From: Methanococcoides sp. EBM-47
GTDB taxonomy: Archaea; Halobacteriota; Methanosarcinia; Methanosarcinales; Methanosarcinaceae
Direction: 5' to 3'
Length of the DNA: 64,000 nucleotides
Assembly (NCBI GenBank): GCA_001896725.1
Contig: MPPA01000010.1
Location: 124,001 to 188,000 of the forward strand
Shown: one piece after another, positions 9,595 to 17,681 of the stretch
Layout of the letters: each line of letters opens with the position of its first letter
Numbering within the stretch: the first letter of the stretch is position 1
The notes under the pieces: generated by a model
Seen by the model: the letters and a program-made list of their open reading frames with translations, nothing else
Told to the model about the DNA's origin: nothing
The model's database searches: none
Program-made: the position numbers and the translations under genes

Positions 9595-10009
9595 TTATCT
9601 TTTCAGTCCAATTCCCTGATTGTAAATTCTACTTTTACTCTTCTTGTAGTTTTAATTGAACTCGAAAATCTGGGCTCACCTGCCTTTTATTGTGTTCATT
9701 GAATGACATACAATGTTCAGTAGACAAGAGTGGAACAAACACATTTTATATCTGTAGAAATGATTGTAAAATCACTATCATTCAGTTTAATCCCGCAAAC
9801 ATGACCAATGTATAGAAGCACATTTGAAAATATCCATATCATGGAAAACTGTATGATCAATGAGGTTCTCTATAGAGCCGAAATAATACTGTTTTATATA
9901 ACATCGCCTCATTTTCTCACATAGGATACTTATATTAAAAAATATAGTATAACATATAGGTATATTGTTACTATATTTATATAGAACATTTGGACTGGTC
10001 GGATAAAGA
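9595..10009 (+). other. Intergenic region with promoter of the first ABC system
   Basis: No gene is visible in this AT-rich gap. The TATA-like TATTTATATAG near 9974-9984 lies about 26-36 nt before the ATG at 10010, so the mRNA is probably leaderless or nearly so. Just upstream, 9943-9975 holds an imperfect dyad (TATAGTATAACATATA against TATATTGTTACTATA) that could bind a regulator. Confidence 0.5.
9943..9975 (+). promoter_or_regulatory. Imperfect dyad upstream of the first ABC system
   Basis: Arms of about 15 nt on either side of GG at 9959-9960 are near reverse complements with a small indel. The position abuts the TATA-like run at 9974-9984, as expected for an operator. It does not share sequence with the perfect palindrome of the second system at 44127-44146. 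The arms are so AT-rich that chance is a real alternative. Confidence 0.35.
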
Positions 10010-11236
10010 ATGAATCATTGTTCGAGAATAACATTCCTCTTTTTATTAGTTCTTGTAATCGGTTCACTAGGAAGTAGCACTGCTGAAGCAGGTTCCGGTG
10101 ATGAGTATCTAAGAGCGGTGATAGAGGACATAAGTCCCAGTTCAGTTGGTATTGATGAGGAGTTCACTGTGGGGATAGGTCTTGAGAACTGTGGCACTCA
10201 AATACCTGAAAATATCACTTTTGAAATAATCAGCATCCCCCCGGACATAATAGTTACGGAAGGTCTGGTCGCCCATTTTCCCAGATTTGTTTACAGTAAC
10301 AGTGAAAGGCAGTTAAGATACCATATGAGAACAACCCCTGATGCCAAACCCGGTCCTCATATCATAAAAATGAAATTGACGTATGGAAATGAGGCTGTAA
10401 AAAGGACAACATATTATGAAGTTGAAATAATAGTGAGGGGGGAACACGCAGAACCAAGGATCTCTTCTGTCACGACCAAACCTGAATATATCTACGAAGG
10501 GGATACAGTTGATCTCAGATTAAGTATAGAGAACTTTGGTAAAGCAAAAGCAAGATCAATAGATGTTAGTTTGGATCATGGGTTCAAAGGAATAAAAAAT
10601 ATTACTCTTGGAACTCTTGGTTCAAATAGAAGTCAAGTCGCATTGTTCAAGTTCAAGGCCAACAGATCAGGAACCTTTGAAGTTCCGGTCATCATGAACT
10701 ATGAGGATGATTATGGTATCCAGAAAGATGAACACAATATTAAGATAAATGTGCTTGACAAAAAGGGAAGTCTGAACCTTGCATCTGTAAAGGTCGATCC
10801 TGTTCTTCCCCGCGCAGACGATACTGTAGAACTGACCATGAGAATTGAGAACTCCGGTGAGAGGACAATAAATTCAATAAAAGTATATGCTGATCACCCG
10901 TTCAAAGGATTGAAAGAATCTTTTATAGGGACCCTTGATACAAAGGAGGATGGGCCGGCAGTAATTACATTTGTGGCCGATAAAACAGGAGAATATCAGA
11001 TCCCTGTAACAATAACATATATTGATGATTTTGGTGAAGAACAAATTGAAACTCAGATCAATCTTATTGTTCTGAAAAAAGATAGTGGAGCAGGCACAGT
11101 TCTGCTTATACTGATCATTTTGGTAATCATTGGCGGTCTTATCTATTATAATTACAGAACGATAAGATCAAAAGATGCGGTGATCAGGCAGTTGATGGAA
11201 GGTGGAGGTAATTCTACTAATAATAAGAAACAATGA
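10010..11236 (+). CDS. Exported CARDB/NEW3-domain protein of an ABC system (COG1361-like)
   Basis: The 408-residue protein has an N-terminal signal segment (about 8-24, FLFLLVLVIGSLGSS) and a C-terminal membrane anchor (about 363-381, LLILIILVIIGGLIYY) with a short charged tail. Between them are about three immunoglobulin-like CARDB/NEW3 repeats with motifs such as VDLRLSIENFGKAKA and VELTMRIENSGERTI. It sits outside the cell, held in the membrane. The FtsX-type permease gene starts 9 nt downstream, followed by the ATPase, so it is probably the extracellular partner of that transporter. A diverged paralogue lies at 42883-44052. Substrate unknown. Confidence 0.85.
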   Translation: MNHCSRITFLFLLVLVIGSLGSSTAEAGSGDEYLRAVIEDISPSSVGIDEEFTVGIGLENCGTQIPENITFEIISIPPDIIVTEGLVAHFPRFVYSNSERQLRYHMRTTPDAKPGPHIIKMKLTYGNEAVKRTTYYEVEIIVRGEHAEPRISSVTTKPEYIYEGDTVDLRLSIENFGKAKARSIDVSLDHGFKGIKNITLGTLGSNRSQVALFKFKANRSGTFEVPVIMNYEDDYGIQKDEHNIKINVLDKKGSLNLASVKVDPVLPRADDTVELTMRIENSGERTINSIKVYADHPFKGLKESFIGTLDTKEDGPAVITFVADKTGEYQIPVTITYIDDFGEEQIETQINLIVLKKDSGAGTVLLILIILVIIGGLIYYNYRTIRSKDAVIRQLMEGGGNSTNNKKQ

Positions 11237-11245
11237 GGGCAGAAC

Positions 11246-12454
11246 ATGATCAATGATATTCGGGTGGGTGCTCTCATTGCATATTGCAGTATAAAAAGAG
11301 GTAACAAAAAGACACTGACGTTCATTGTTTTTGTCCTTTCCCTCATTTTTTTGAATTTAGTATTCCTTCCTTCAATGATAGGGGGACTTTTAGGTATGTT
11401 CACCGGGTTCATTCAGGATTACCCGTACGGGGATATTGTCATTGAGCCAACCGATGGTAATGCCTATATCAACAATGCAGATAACGTTTTGAAGAAGGTT
11501 CGGGCTGTAGAAGGTGTAAGAGCTGCAACAAAAAGATTGGATGTGGGAGCATCCATTAACCATAAACAGAAGGTCGTGGGTGTAATGATAACTGGCATGC
11601 TTCCCACAGAAGAATATGATGTCTCTCGGTATCCATATATTGTCAGTGAAGGGAACTTTTTAAGTGATCTTTCCCGGGACGAAATAATCATCGGGGCCAT
11701 AATAGCAGGAACAGGCCACGGATCAGAGATATATGACAATCTGGGTGAAGTAAGGCCAGGGTCCTTTGTTGATGTAACCTACAGCAATGGAGTAAAAAGG
11801 AACTATAAGGTCAAAGGCATCATGGAAGGAACATTTGAGATCGTTGACCTTAATGCTCTGGTCCATTACAAGGAGATCGAAGATGTGTATGGACTTGAAG
11901 GTAAAGAAGCTACCAGTGTAGTTGTAAGGGTCACCGATCAAGGAACAGAAACACGGGTCCGGGACAAGATCAGGGAGGCTGGAGTGAATGAGCAGATATT
12001 TACATGGGCGGATAAGTCAGAATCCCTTATAAGGCAGGCCATGCAAAGCATGGGTGCTATAGACATTATGTCCAAGATAGTGAGCTTGATCGTAGGTGCA
12101 GCACTTGTCCTTATAATTACCTATATCAATGTGATGAACAGGAAAAAAGAGATAGGGATACTAAAGGCGGTAGGTATCACCCCAAGATCTATAGTTGTAT
12201 CCTATGCATTCCTTAGCACTTTCTATGTTTTATTGGGAATTTTTGCAGGGTTGATACTCTACTTTACACTTATGCTCTATTTTCAGGCAAATCCAGTGGT
12301 TTTCTATGAAACCATAGAAATAAGCCCGGTCATTGATCATGTACTGCTCGTTCAAAGCATAGTTACCATGCTTACGCTGTCAGTGATAGCCGGGATCCTG
12401 CCTGCCTGGAGCGTATCAAGAGAAAGCATACTCAAAGCCATATGGGGTCAGTGA
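11246..12454 (+). CDS. ABC transporter permease, FtsX/MacB/LolC type
   Basis: The 402-residue protein has a membrane segment near 22-50, a large external domain of about 200 residues (MacB-periplasmic-core-like), and three C-terminal membrane segments. The FtsX signature is visible at NVMNRKKEIGILKAVGITP (about 293-311). This class couples ATP hydrolysis to movement of an extracellular domain rather than to ordinary transport across the channel. The gene overlaps the start region of the ATPase gene and follows the CARDB protein by 9 nt. The second system at 41694-42896 encodes its paralogue. Confidence 0.9.
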   Translation: MINDIRVGALIAYCSIKRGNKKTLTFIVFVLSLIFLNLVFLPSMIGGLLGMFTGFIQDYPYGDIVIEPTDGNAYINNADNVLKKVRAVEGVRAATKRLDVGASINHKQKVVGVMITGMLPTEEYDVSRYPYIVSEGNFLSDLSRDEIIIGAIIAGTGHGSEIYDNLGEVRPGSFVDVTYSNGVKRNYKVKGIMEGTFEIVDLNALVHYKEIEDVYGLEGKEATSVVVRVTDQGTETRVRDKIREAGVNEQIFTWADKSESLIRQAMQSMGAIDIMSKIVSLIVGAALVLIITYINVMNRKKEIGILKAVGITPRSIVVSYAFLSTFYVLLGIFAGLILYFTLMLYFQANPVVFYETIEISPVIDHVLLVQSIVTMLTLSVIAGILPAWSVSRESILKAIWGQ

Positions 12455-12456
12455 AC

Positions 12457-13158
12457 ATGATTGTAGTAAAAGATCTGAAAAGATATTATGGGATCGGAGA
12501 AACTGCTGTCAGGGCCCTTAATGGGGTTTCTTTTGAAATTACGAAAAGTGAGTTTGTGGCTATCATGGGGGCATCAGGTAGTGGAAAAACCACTTTGTTG
12601 AGGATACTGGCTTTGTTGGATGATGCAACAGACGGGATTTATACTATCCGGGGGCTAGAGGTTTCAAGTCTGCCTGAAGCAGAAAGGAGCTTTTACAGGC
12701 TGACACAGGTTGGCTATGTCTTCCAGGATTATGCACTCATCAATGAGATGAGTGCTGCAGAGAATGTGTATGTGCTCTCTATGATGGAAGGTAAGTCAAA
12801 AAAGGAATCATATATAACCGCCCTTGAAGCACTGGATAAAGTTGGTCTGAAAGAAAAACATGATAGAGTTCCTGGCGAACTGTCTGGCGGAGAAAAGCAA
12901 AGGGTTGCTATTGCAAGAGCAATTGCAAAAAAACCCGATATTATGTTTGCTGATGAGCCATGTGCAAACCTGGATACCAACAACTCCAAACAAGTACTGG
13001 ATGTGTTCAAAGAGCTCAATGAAAAATATGGACAGACAATTATTATGGTCACACATGAACCATGGCATGTTGAGTACGTTAGCAGGGTAATCACACTTGA
13101 AGATGGTATTGTGATCAGCGATGAGAATAGACAAAACAATAAAATTAGCCCTAAATGA
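12457..13158 (+). CDS. ABC transporter ATPase, LolD/MacB type
   Basis: This ATPase of about 233 residues shows Walker A GASGSGKTT, the Q-loop FQDY, signature LSGGEKQR, Walker B IMFADEP and the switch histidine in MVTHE. The D-loop region reads EPCANLD where most relatives have EPTANLD. The ATG at 12457, 2 nt after the permease stop, gives MIVVKDLKRYYG and fits the family. An ATG at 12442 overlapping the permease is possible. It powers the permease encoded upstream. A terminator-like hairpin follows at 13174-13203. Confidence 0.93.
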   Translation: MIVVKDLKRYYGIGETAVRALNGVSFEITKSEFVAIMGASGSGKTTLLRILALLDDATDGIYTIRGLEVSSLPEAERSFYRLTQVGYVFQDYALINEMSAAENVYVLSMMEGKSKKESYITALEALDKVGLKEKHDRVPGELSGGEKQRVAIARAIAKKPDIMFADEPCANLDTNNSKQVLDVFKELNEKYGQTIIMVTHEPWHVEYVSRVITLEDGIVISDENRQNNKISPK

Positions 13159-13173
13159 ACAACACGGATAAAT

Positions 13174-13203
13174 GAAGCCGAAAGATATACTTCGGGTTTT
13201 TAT
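13174..13203 (+). terminator. Terminator-like hairpin after the first ABC operon
   Basis: CCGAA (13178-13182) and TTCGG (13191-13195) form a short stem directly followed by GTTTTTATT. It lies 15 nt after the stop of the ATPase gene on the coding strand. Confidence 0.55.
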
Positions 13204-13452
13204 TCTTAGATATCTGACCATTCACAACAGAATTTAGATAATTATTTGATAGATAATTACTTGAGACTATATTGTGAAGTGATGGTATCAGATTCTCATG
13301 TTACCTTATAGGGTAAGCCCTTACTGGATTTTTACAAAATCATATATAACAGTATCTGGTGACCTGCAGAAAAATACATATATTGAAAGAGTTTCTTATA
13401 TGTTTTATTTCACGCCTGAACGCATCACAGGGTTAATGAACAGGTGAAGAGG

Positions 13453-14643
13453 ATGGATCATGATGTCATAGTTGTCGGTGGAGGACCAGGGGGTGCAATG
13501 GCTGCACGGACATGTGCTGAAAAAGGGCTGAAGGTGCTCCTTCTGGAAAAAGAGACAGTCCCACGCTACAAAGCTTGTGGCGGCGCAGTTTCCTGTAAAG
13601 CATTACAGATCATTGGCCCTATCGATGAGGTCCGGCCCCAATACAAGTGTTATGGAGCGACGGTATATTCCCCTGCAATGCGCAAGTTGTCATGCAAGCT
13701 CGATGAACCAGCATCAGTACTTGTTTTTCGCAGCTCTTTGGACCATTTTCTTTTAAAGCAGGCTCAAGACAAAGGCGCTAATATAAATACCGGTGAGAAA
13801 GCCATCTCAATAAATGTAACGGATGAACATGTCCATGTCATAACTTCAAAAGGAGAATATACCGCAAAGCTAATTATCGGAGCTGATGGGGTTAACAGCA
13901 CTGTTGCCAGGGAGACAGGTCTGAGAAAAAAATGGGAACCTGAAGGCTATGGGATATGCATTGAAACTGAGATCGAACTAACCCAGGAAGATGCAGAGAA
14001 ATGTGTACTTGACAAAGAACTGATAGAGGCTTATTTCCTCAAAAGCAGGGGATATGGCTGGATATTCCCAAAAGGGAATATAATGTCCATTGGTATAGGC
14101 CTGTGGAAACCGATAACCATTAAACCTATGCAAACCTTTGAGGATTTCATTTACTTCATTTCAAGGGAAAGGGGAGTGGATCTTGCTGCACATATCACTA
14201 AGAAGTTCATACACAGAATACCTGTGGGAGGTATTAGCAGAAAGACATACTCAGAAAAGGTACTCCTTGTGGGAGATGCTGCGGGTTTTGTGGACCCCTT
14301 TCTGGGCGAGGGCATATACTATGCAGTTGAGAGTGGTTTAGTGGCAGGTGAGGTTGCAGCTGAAGCGATCTATCATGGCACCGACCTTTCAACTTACAAA
14401 GAGAGATGTAATGCACTGTTTAACAATGATCTATATGTAGCTTTCAAATTTGGAAATGCATTCCATAAACATATAGAGAAAATATTCTATTTGTTTAGTA
14501 AGGACCCTGAGCTCTTTAAGATGTATGTGCTTACAGGAAAGGGAGTTCTGAATTATAGAAAATACATGAAGAAATGCATCACTCGAATACCTGTGACACT
14601 GCTCAAAGTAGCTGGCAGCATAATGAGGAATGAAAAGGAGTGA
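13453..14643 (+). CDS. Geranylgeranyl reductase family protein (archaeal lipid or quinone saturation)
   Basis: This 396-residue FAD-dependent reductase has an N-terminal dinucleotide-binding GGGPGGAMAARTCAEKG, the family YKACGGAVS, and a distal FAD motif VGDAAGFVDPFLGEGIYYA. Relatives saturate the isoprenoid chains of archaeal ether lipids (digeranylgeranylglycerophospholipid reductase) or of methanophenazine. Several paralogues usually occur, so the exact substrate is open. The start at ATG 13453 is chosen because AGGTGA lies 7 nt upstream; a GTG at 13444 is inside that site. A TATA-like CATATATAAC lies near 13341. The gene's stop overlaps the 3' end of RNase P RNA on the other strand. Confidence 0.88.
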   Translation: MDHDVIVVGGGPGGAMAARTCAEKGLKVLLLEKETVPRYKACGGAVSCKALQIIGPIDEVRPQYKCYGATVYSPAMRKLSCKLDEPASVLVFRSSLDHFLLKQAQDKGANINTGEKAISINVTDEHVHVITSKGEYTAKLIIGADGVNSTVARETGLRKKWEPEGYGICIETEIELTQEDAEKCVLDKELIEAYFLKSRGYGWIFPKGNIMSIGIGLWKPITIKPMQTFEDFIYFISRERGVDLAAHITKKFIHRIPVGGISRKTYSEKVLLVGDAAGFVDPFLGEGIYYAVESGLVAGEVAAEAIYHGTDLSTYKERCNALFNNDLYVAFKFGNAFHKHIEKIFYLFSKDPELFKMYVLTGKGVLNYRKYMKKCITRIPVTLLKVAGSIMRNEKE

Positions 14644-14993
14644 GGAGAGTAAGCTCCCTTCTGTTACTGCAAGGATCCCGATAGCACATGGCACTAAAGA
14701 GATAGCTGGTAGCGTTTGCAGCTGCGGCATTCGGCTAAGCGTCGTTAACTTCGGGCGCGGTCTGAACACCGCTTATCCCTACTTCTGACTTGCACCCACG
14801 AGGATTCGCCGTTCCATCCACGGTCCATACGACCTCAACCTTCTCAGTATCATTGCATTGGTATGGTGTGGTATCGTTTCTGTGCCAGAGCCCTGGCTCT
14901 CACCAGACACCCTTCACAGGTGTTCGTGTGCTCAGATGGTGGGGAGACTTTCCTCAGATCGTTGACCCGGAGGCCGCCCTTCCTCTCTCCAAT
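14642..14993 (-). ncRNA. rnpB: RNase P RNA (rnpB), archaeal type A
   Basis: Read on the minus strand, this stretch of about 350 nt contains the universal CR-I sequence GAGGAAAGTC (14946-14955 on the plus strand as GACTTTCCTC). Near its 3' end it has ACAGAAGGGAGCTTA, matching the CR-V region. The ends GGAGAG (14985-14990) and CTCTCC (14644-14649) pair as helix P1. A TATA-like TTTATAT at 15013-15019 (minus strand) sits about 25 nt before the inferred 5' end. The RNA processes tRNA 5' ends. Ends are inferred from P1 and are good to a few nucleotides. The 3' end overlaps the geranylgeranyl reductase stop codon. Confidence 0.93.
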
Positions 14994-15010
14994 AGATAGA
15001 AATCTGCATC

Positions 15011-15022
15011 AGATATAAATGT
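15011..15022 (-). promoter_or_regulatory. TATA box of the RNase P RNA gene
   Basis: On the minus strand the sequence ACATTTATATCT contains TTTATAT, about 25 nt upstream of the inferred RNA 5' end near 14993. This is the expected archaeal box A spacing. Confidence 0.6.
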
Positions 15023-15243
15023 AATGAAATAAGACCAAAAGAATTGAGAAATAAAATATGAACCTTTTGTGGAAATGAGATACATTGGACCCTTAATAAT
15101 AGGATTGATATCGCTTCTGTTATCAATGACCACAATGTTCTGGCACCACGTCCTAACTCCGTTCTGATCATGGCCGATACCGTTGTTGTAGACTGCTTAG
15201 TGCCATTAAGATAAGAAAGGTTCATTTATTGAACCAAACGAGC

Positions 15244-15468
15244 TCAGAGCTCTTTGACACCACAACCACAGCCTCGTGTCAGCAGAAAATCCATTTTTGC
15301 GCGTATCTCTTCCTGGTGCATTTCAGACAGGATCTCAAACTCTTGTTTATGCTTTTGCAATATGTGTTCCATCATCTTCTGTTTTGCAACTTCACGATCT
15401 TGCTCTATAACAATAAAATCATCATTGAAACCAAGGTCTCTGCATCTCATGATCTGTAGTTTGGCCAT
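15244..15468 (-). CDS. Small DUF1059-like protein
   Basis: The 74-residue protein reads MAKLQIMRCRDLGFNDDF, then a helical stretch, and ends with the cysteine pair GCGCGVKEL. The Cys-X-Asp-Leu-Gly opening and the helix rich in K/E/H resemble DUF1059, a small family of unknown function. The C-terminal CGC is an addition that could bind metal or form a thiol switch (inference). It stands alone, with RNase P RNA downstream on the same strand. Confidence 0.7.
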   Translation of the reverse strand: MAKLQIMRCRDLGFNDDFIVIEQDREVAKQKMMEHILQKHKQEFEILSEMHQEEIRAKMDFLLTRGCGCGVKEL

Positions 15469-15822
15469 AATACTTCTATAGGAAAATAGGAGTTAATAGT
15501 AATTAAGGTTTAAGTAACAAAGTCGCATTTTATAATACAAAGGTAAACAGAGCTGCAGTTAACTGTGCTTTGACCCTCGCGGAAGTAAATACTAAAGAAA
15601 GAACTAATGCAAAGAGACCTTTCAGTTCATAAGAGCCATTATTTTCATTCCTTGTACAGCATCAAAACACCAGTAAAGATGAGTGCAGGGTGAACTTGCT
15701 ACATTCACGATATAATTTTTGTCAGGAACTTGTTCGCGACCCAATCGAATGTGCTTTATATCTCGGATAATAATTGCATCCCATACTATGCCAAAAACCA
15801 AACATATGGAAAGGTTGTTACA
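15469..15822 (+). other. Divergent promoter region between the DUF1059 gene and hisG
   Basis: No gene is visible. The TATA-like GCTTTATATC near 15748-15757 predicts a hisG transcript starting around 15780. That excludes the apparent upstream start at 15730. The opposite side carries the promoter of the DUF1059 gene, without a clear TATA box. Confidence 0.5.
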
Positions 15823-16695
15823 TTGATCGAAATAGCTATTCCAAAAGGCAGCCTGGAAGAACAGACCCTTTTGCTCTTTAAGCAGGCAGACCTTGAAATA
15901 AAAAAGACGGACAGACAATACAATCCTGCCATCAATGATCACCGGATAAAAAAGATCAAGATCCTGCGCCCGCAGGAGATCCCCCGATACGTGCATGACG
16001 GATACTTTGATTTGGGAATTTCGGGGCTTGACTGGGTAACGGAATCAAATTCTGATGTTGTGGAGGTTGCTGATCTGCCATATAGCAAACAGGGTTCAGG
16101 GAACGTTAAGATCGTTATAGCAGTTCCCCAGGAAAGCGATATCCAGTGCGCAAAGGACATTAAACCGGGCAGCAGGGTCTCTACCGAATATCCGAAAATG
16201 ACAAAGAAGTTCTTTGATGACCTTAACATCCCTGTGGAGATCCATTTTTCCTATGGTGCTACTGAAGCAAAGGTACCTGACCTTATGGACGTGGTGGTCG
16301 ATCTCACTGAAACAGGTTCAACCTTGCGTAGAAATGGATTGAAGATCATTGATCTGATCATGGAATCCTCTACAAAGCTTATAGCCAACAAGGAAAGTTG
16401 GCAGGACCCTTTGAAAAGACGAGAGATAGAGGAAATAAAGACATTGCTGCTCTCTGTCATCGAAGCACGGGGAAAGGTACTACTTAGTATGAACGTACCA
16501 GGTGATAGGCTAGAGGCGATCATAGATTTCCTTCCATCTATGAAACGGCCTACAGTATCCCAGCTCTACAAGTCCGATTACTATGCAGTAGAGACCGTTG
16601 CCAGTAAGAACGAGGTCAATCTGCTCATACCAAGGCTCAAGGCACTTGGCGCTGAAGATATACTTGAGATGGATATTTCAAAGATAGTTCGTTAA
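15823..16695 (+). CDS. hisG: ATP phosphoribosyltransferase, long form (HisG)
   Basis: This is the first enzyme of histidine biosynthesis, joining ATP and PRPP. The 290-residue length fits the long HisG form with a C-terminal ACT-like regulatory domain (about 215-290) used for histidine feedback. Catalytic-domain landmarks are IPKGSLEEQTL at the N-terminus, GYFDLGISGLDWV and DLTETGSTLRRNGL. The start is placed at TTG 15823. A GGAAAGG lies 8 nt upstream, the protein then begins MIEIAIPKGSLEE, and the TATA box at about 15749 lies inside any longer version. Confidence 0.92.
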   Translation: MIEIAIPKGSLEEQTLLLFKQADLEIKKTDRQYNPAINDHRIKKIKILRPQEIPRYVHDGYFDLGISGLDWVTESNSDVVEVADLPYSKQGSGNVKIVIAVPQESDIQCAKDIKPGSRVSTEYPKMTKKFFDDLNIPVEIHFSYGATEAKVPDLMDVVVDLTETGSTLRRNGLKIIDLIMESSTKLIANKESWQDPLKRREIEEIKTLLLSVIEARGKVLLSMNVPGDRLEAIIDFLPSMKRPTVSQLYKSDYYAVETVASKNEVNLLIPRLKALGAEDILEMDISKIVR

Positions 16696-16795
16696 AAACT
16701 TATTTTTATCAACTAATGGACATATCGGGTATCTGTCCCCATATGACTTTTTATTACATGGTGAATTTATCTCATCATCATTATAATTAATATAC

Positions 16796-16819
16796 ATATT
16801 AATATAGAAATATTAATAT
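16796..16819 (+). promoter_or_regulatory. AT-rich 10-bp inverted repeat upstream of the small zinc protein
   Basis: ATATTAATAT occurs twice (16796-16805 and 16810-16819) around AGAA; each arm is itself nearly palindromic. The element lies in the promoter region of the 41-residue zinc-binding protein gene and could be a TATA box overlapped by an operator. Low complexity weakens the case. Confidence 0.4.
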
Positions 16820-16955
16820 ACGTGATTTACAAAGGTATGTAATAAGTACAATGAAAAAGAGGTGAACCTACTATAGGGTCATGGGACTTCCAAGACCCTC
16901 AATGATAAAAGTGTGTTCGCTTCCTATACCTATTGAAAAAAAGGAGAAAAACGCT

Positions 16956-17081
16956 ATGAAGTATGTTGCTGTAACATGTCAAAAGTGTGGTCGTAAGATG
17001 TATGTTCTGCGCAGGTGTGCACGTGACAAGATGTATTGCACCATTCGTTGTCTTGAAGCTGGCAATTTATTAAACGCCTGA
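16956..17081 (+). CDS. 41-residue zinc-binding protein
   Basis: This very short protein begins MKYVAVTCQKCGRKMY and has five cysteines: CQKC, one in RRCARD, and CTIRC. The CXXC and CXXXC pairs suggest a single zinc site. The start is firm because AAAGGAG lies about 8 nt upstream. Frames starting earlier (16881) have no ribosome binding site. It has no recognisable family and could bind nucleic acid or serve as a small partner protein. It is monocistronic and followed by a terminator-like hairpin. Confidence 0.65.
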   Translation: MKYVAVTCQKCGRKMYVLRRCARDKMYCTIRCLEAGNLLNA

Positions 17082-17130
17082 ATGATCGTTCTGAGCTATC
17101 AGATCATATCATTCAGATAACATCTTTTTT
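17079..17130 (+). terminator. Terminator-like hairpin after the small zinc protein
   Basis: TGAATGAT (17079-17086, overlapping the stop codon) pairs with ATCATTCA (17108-17115). An alternative inner pairing is TGATC with GATCA. A T-run follows at 17124-17130. Confidence 0.5.
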
Positions 17131-17267
17131 ACTTATGGAATTTTCGATAAACTTTCTCTCTTCATATTACATAAATGGTAGAACTTAATTTAATTAATGA
17201 TGTGAATAAAATAAAGATCTCATTGAAACCTGTAGCTTGCCACCTTTCAGCCTGATTAAAGAAATGG

Positions 17268-17681
17268 TCAGGTATGGTTCGCAGCCTCTTTTGTTTTATT
17301 GACCATCTGTGTAACTGTCTGGTTCAGATTCTCTGATACAACTACCTTTGTTTGATCAATGGTCTGGTTTGCAACGCTTCCCACCGCCTCTTTCGTCTGG
17401 TTCACAGCCTTGCTTACAGTCTGATTTATAGCTTGCCCTGCAGCTTCTTTTGACTGGTTCACAGCCTTGCTTACAGTCTGATTTATAGCTTGCCCTGCAG
17501 CTTCTTTCGTCTGGTTCACGGCTTTGCTTACAGTCTGGTTCATATTCTGTCCTACTGTTTCTTTCGTCTGGTTCACTCTCTCTCCCACAGTCTGCTCTAT
17601 GGTCTTGTCCATACATCCAGAAATTAATACTGCGCCTGTAACCAGCAACATCATTAATAAGAGCTTAAACATTTTCTGCAA
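17268..17681 (-). CDS. Repeat lipoprotein built from N-glycosylation sequons
   Basis: About 137 residues. After a hydrophobic signal (MFKLLLMMLLVTGAVLIS) a lipobox ISGC suggests lipid attachment at the cysteine. The mature part, about 115 residues, consists of repeats of 19 residues such as NQTVSKAVNQTKEAAGQAI. It contains eleven N-X-T/S sequons and no aromatic residues. Archaeal AglB could glycosylate many of these outside the cell. The heptad-like alanine pattern suggests a long helix. The start is uncertain: TTG 17681 has AGGTGA 5 nt upstream, while ATG 17687 and ATG 17672 are alternatives. No known family was recognised. It is transcribed alone. Confidence 0.75.
   Translation of the reverse strand: MQKMFKLLLMMLLVTGAVLISGCMDKTIEQTVGERVNQTKETVGQNMNQTVSKAVNQTKEAAGQAINQTVSKAVNQSKEAAGQAINQTVSKAVNQTKEAVGSVANQTIDQTKVVVSENLNQTVTQMVNKTKEAANHT
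17401..17535. repeat. 57-bp tandem repeats inside the lipoprotein gene
   Basis: The unit beginning TTCACAGCCTTGCTTACAGT occurs at 17401 and again at 17458, identical over more than 50 of 57 bases. A partial third copy starts at 17515. Each unit encodes 19 residues. The near identity points to recent copy-number change. Confidence 0.85.

Noticed and set aside
14932-15225. A 97-codon minus-strand frame across the RNase P RNA promoter
   Set aside because: It overlaps the start of rnpB and its TATA box, and the composition is not protein-like.
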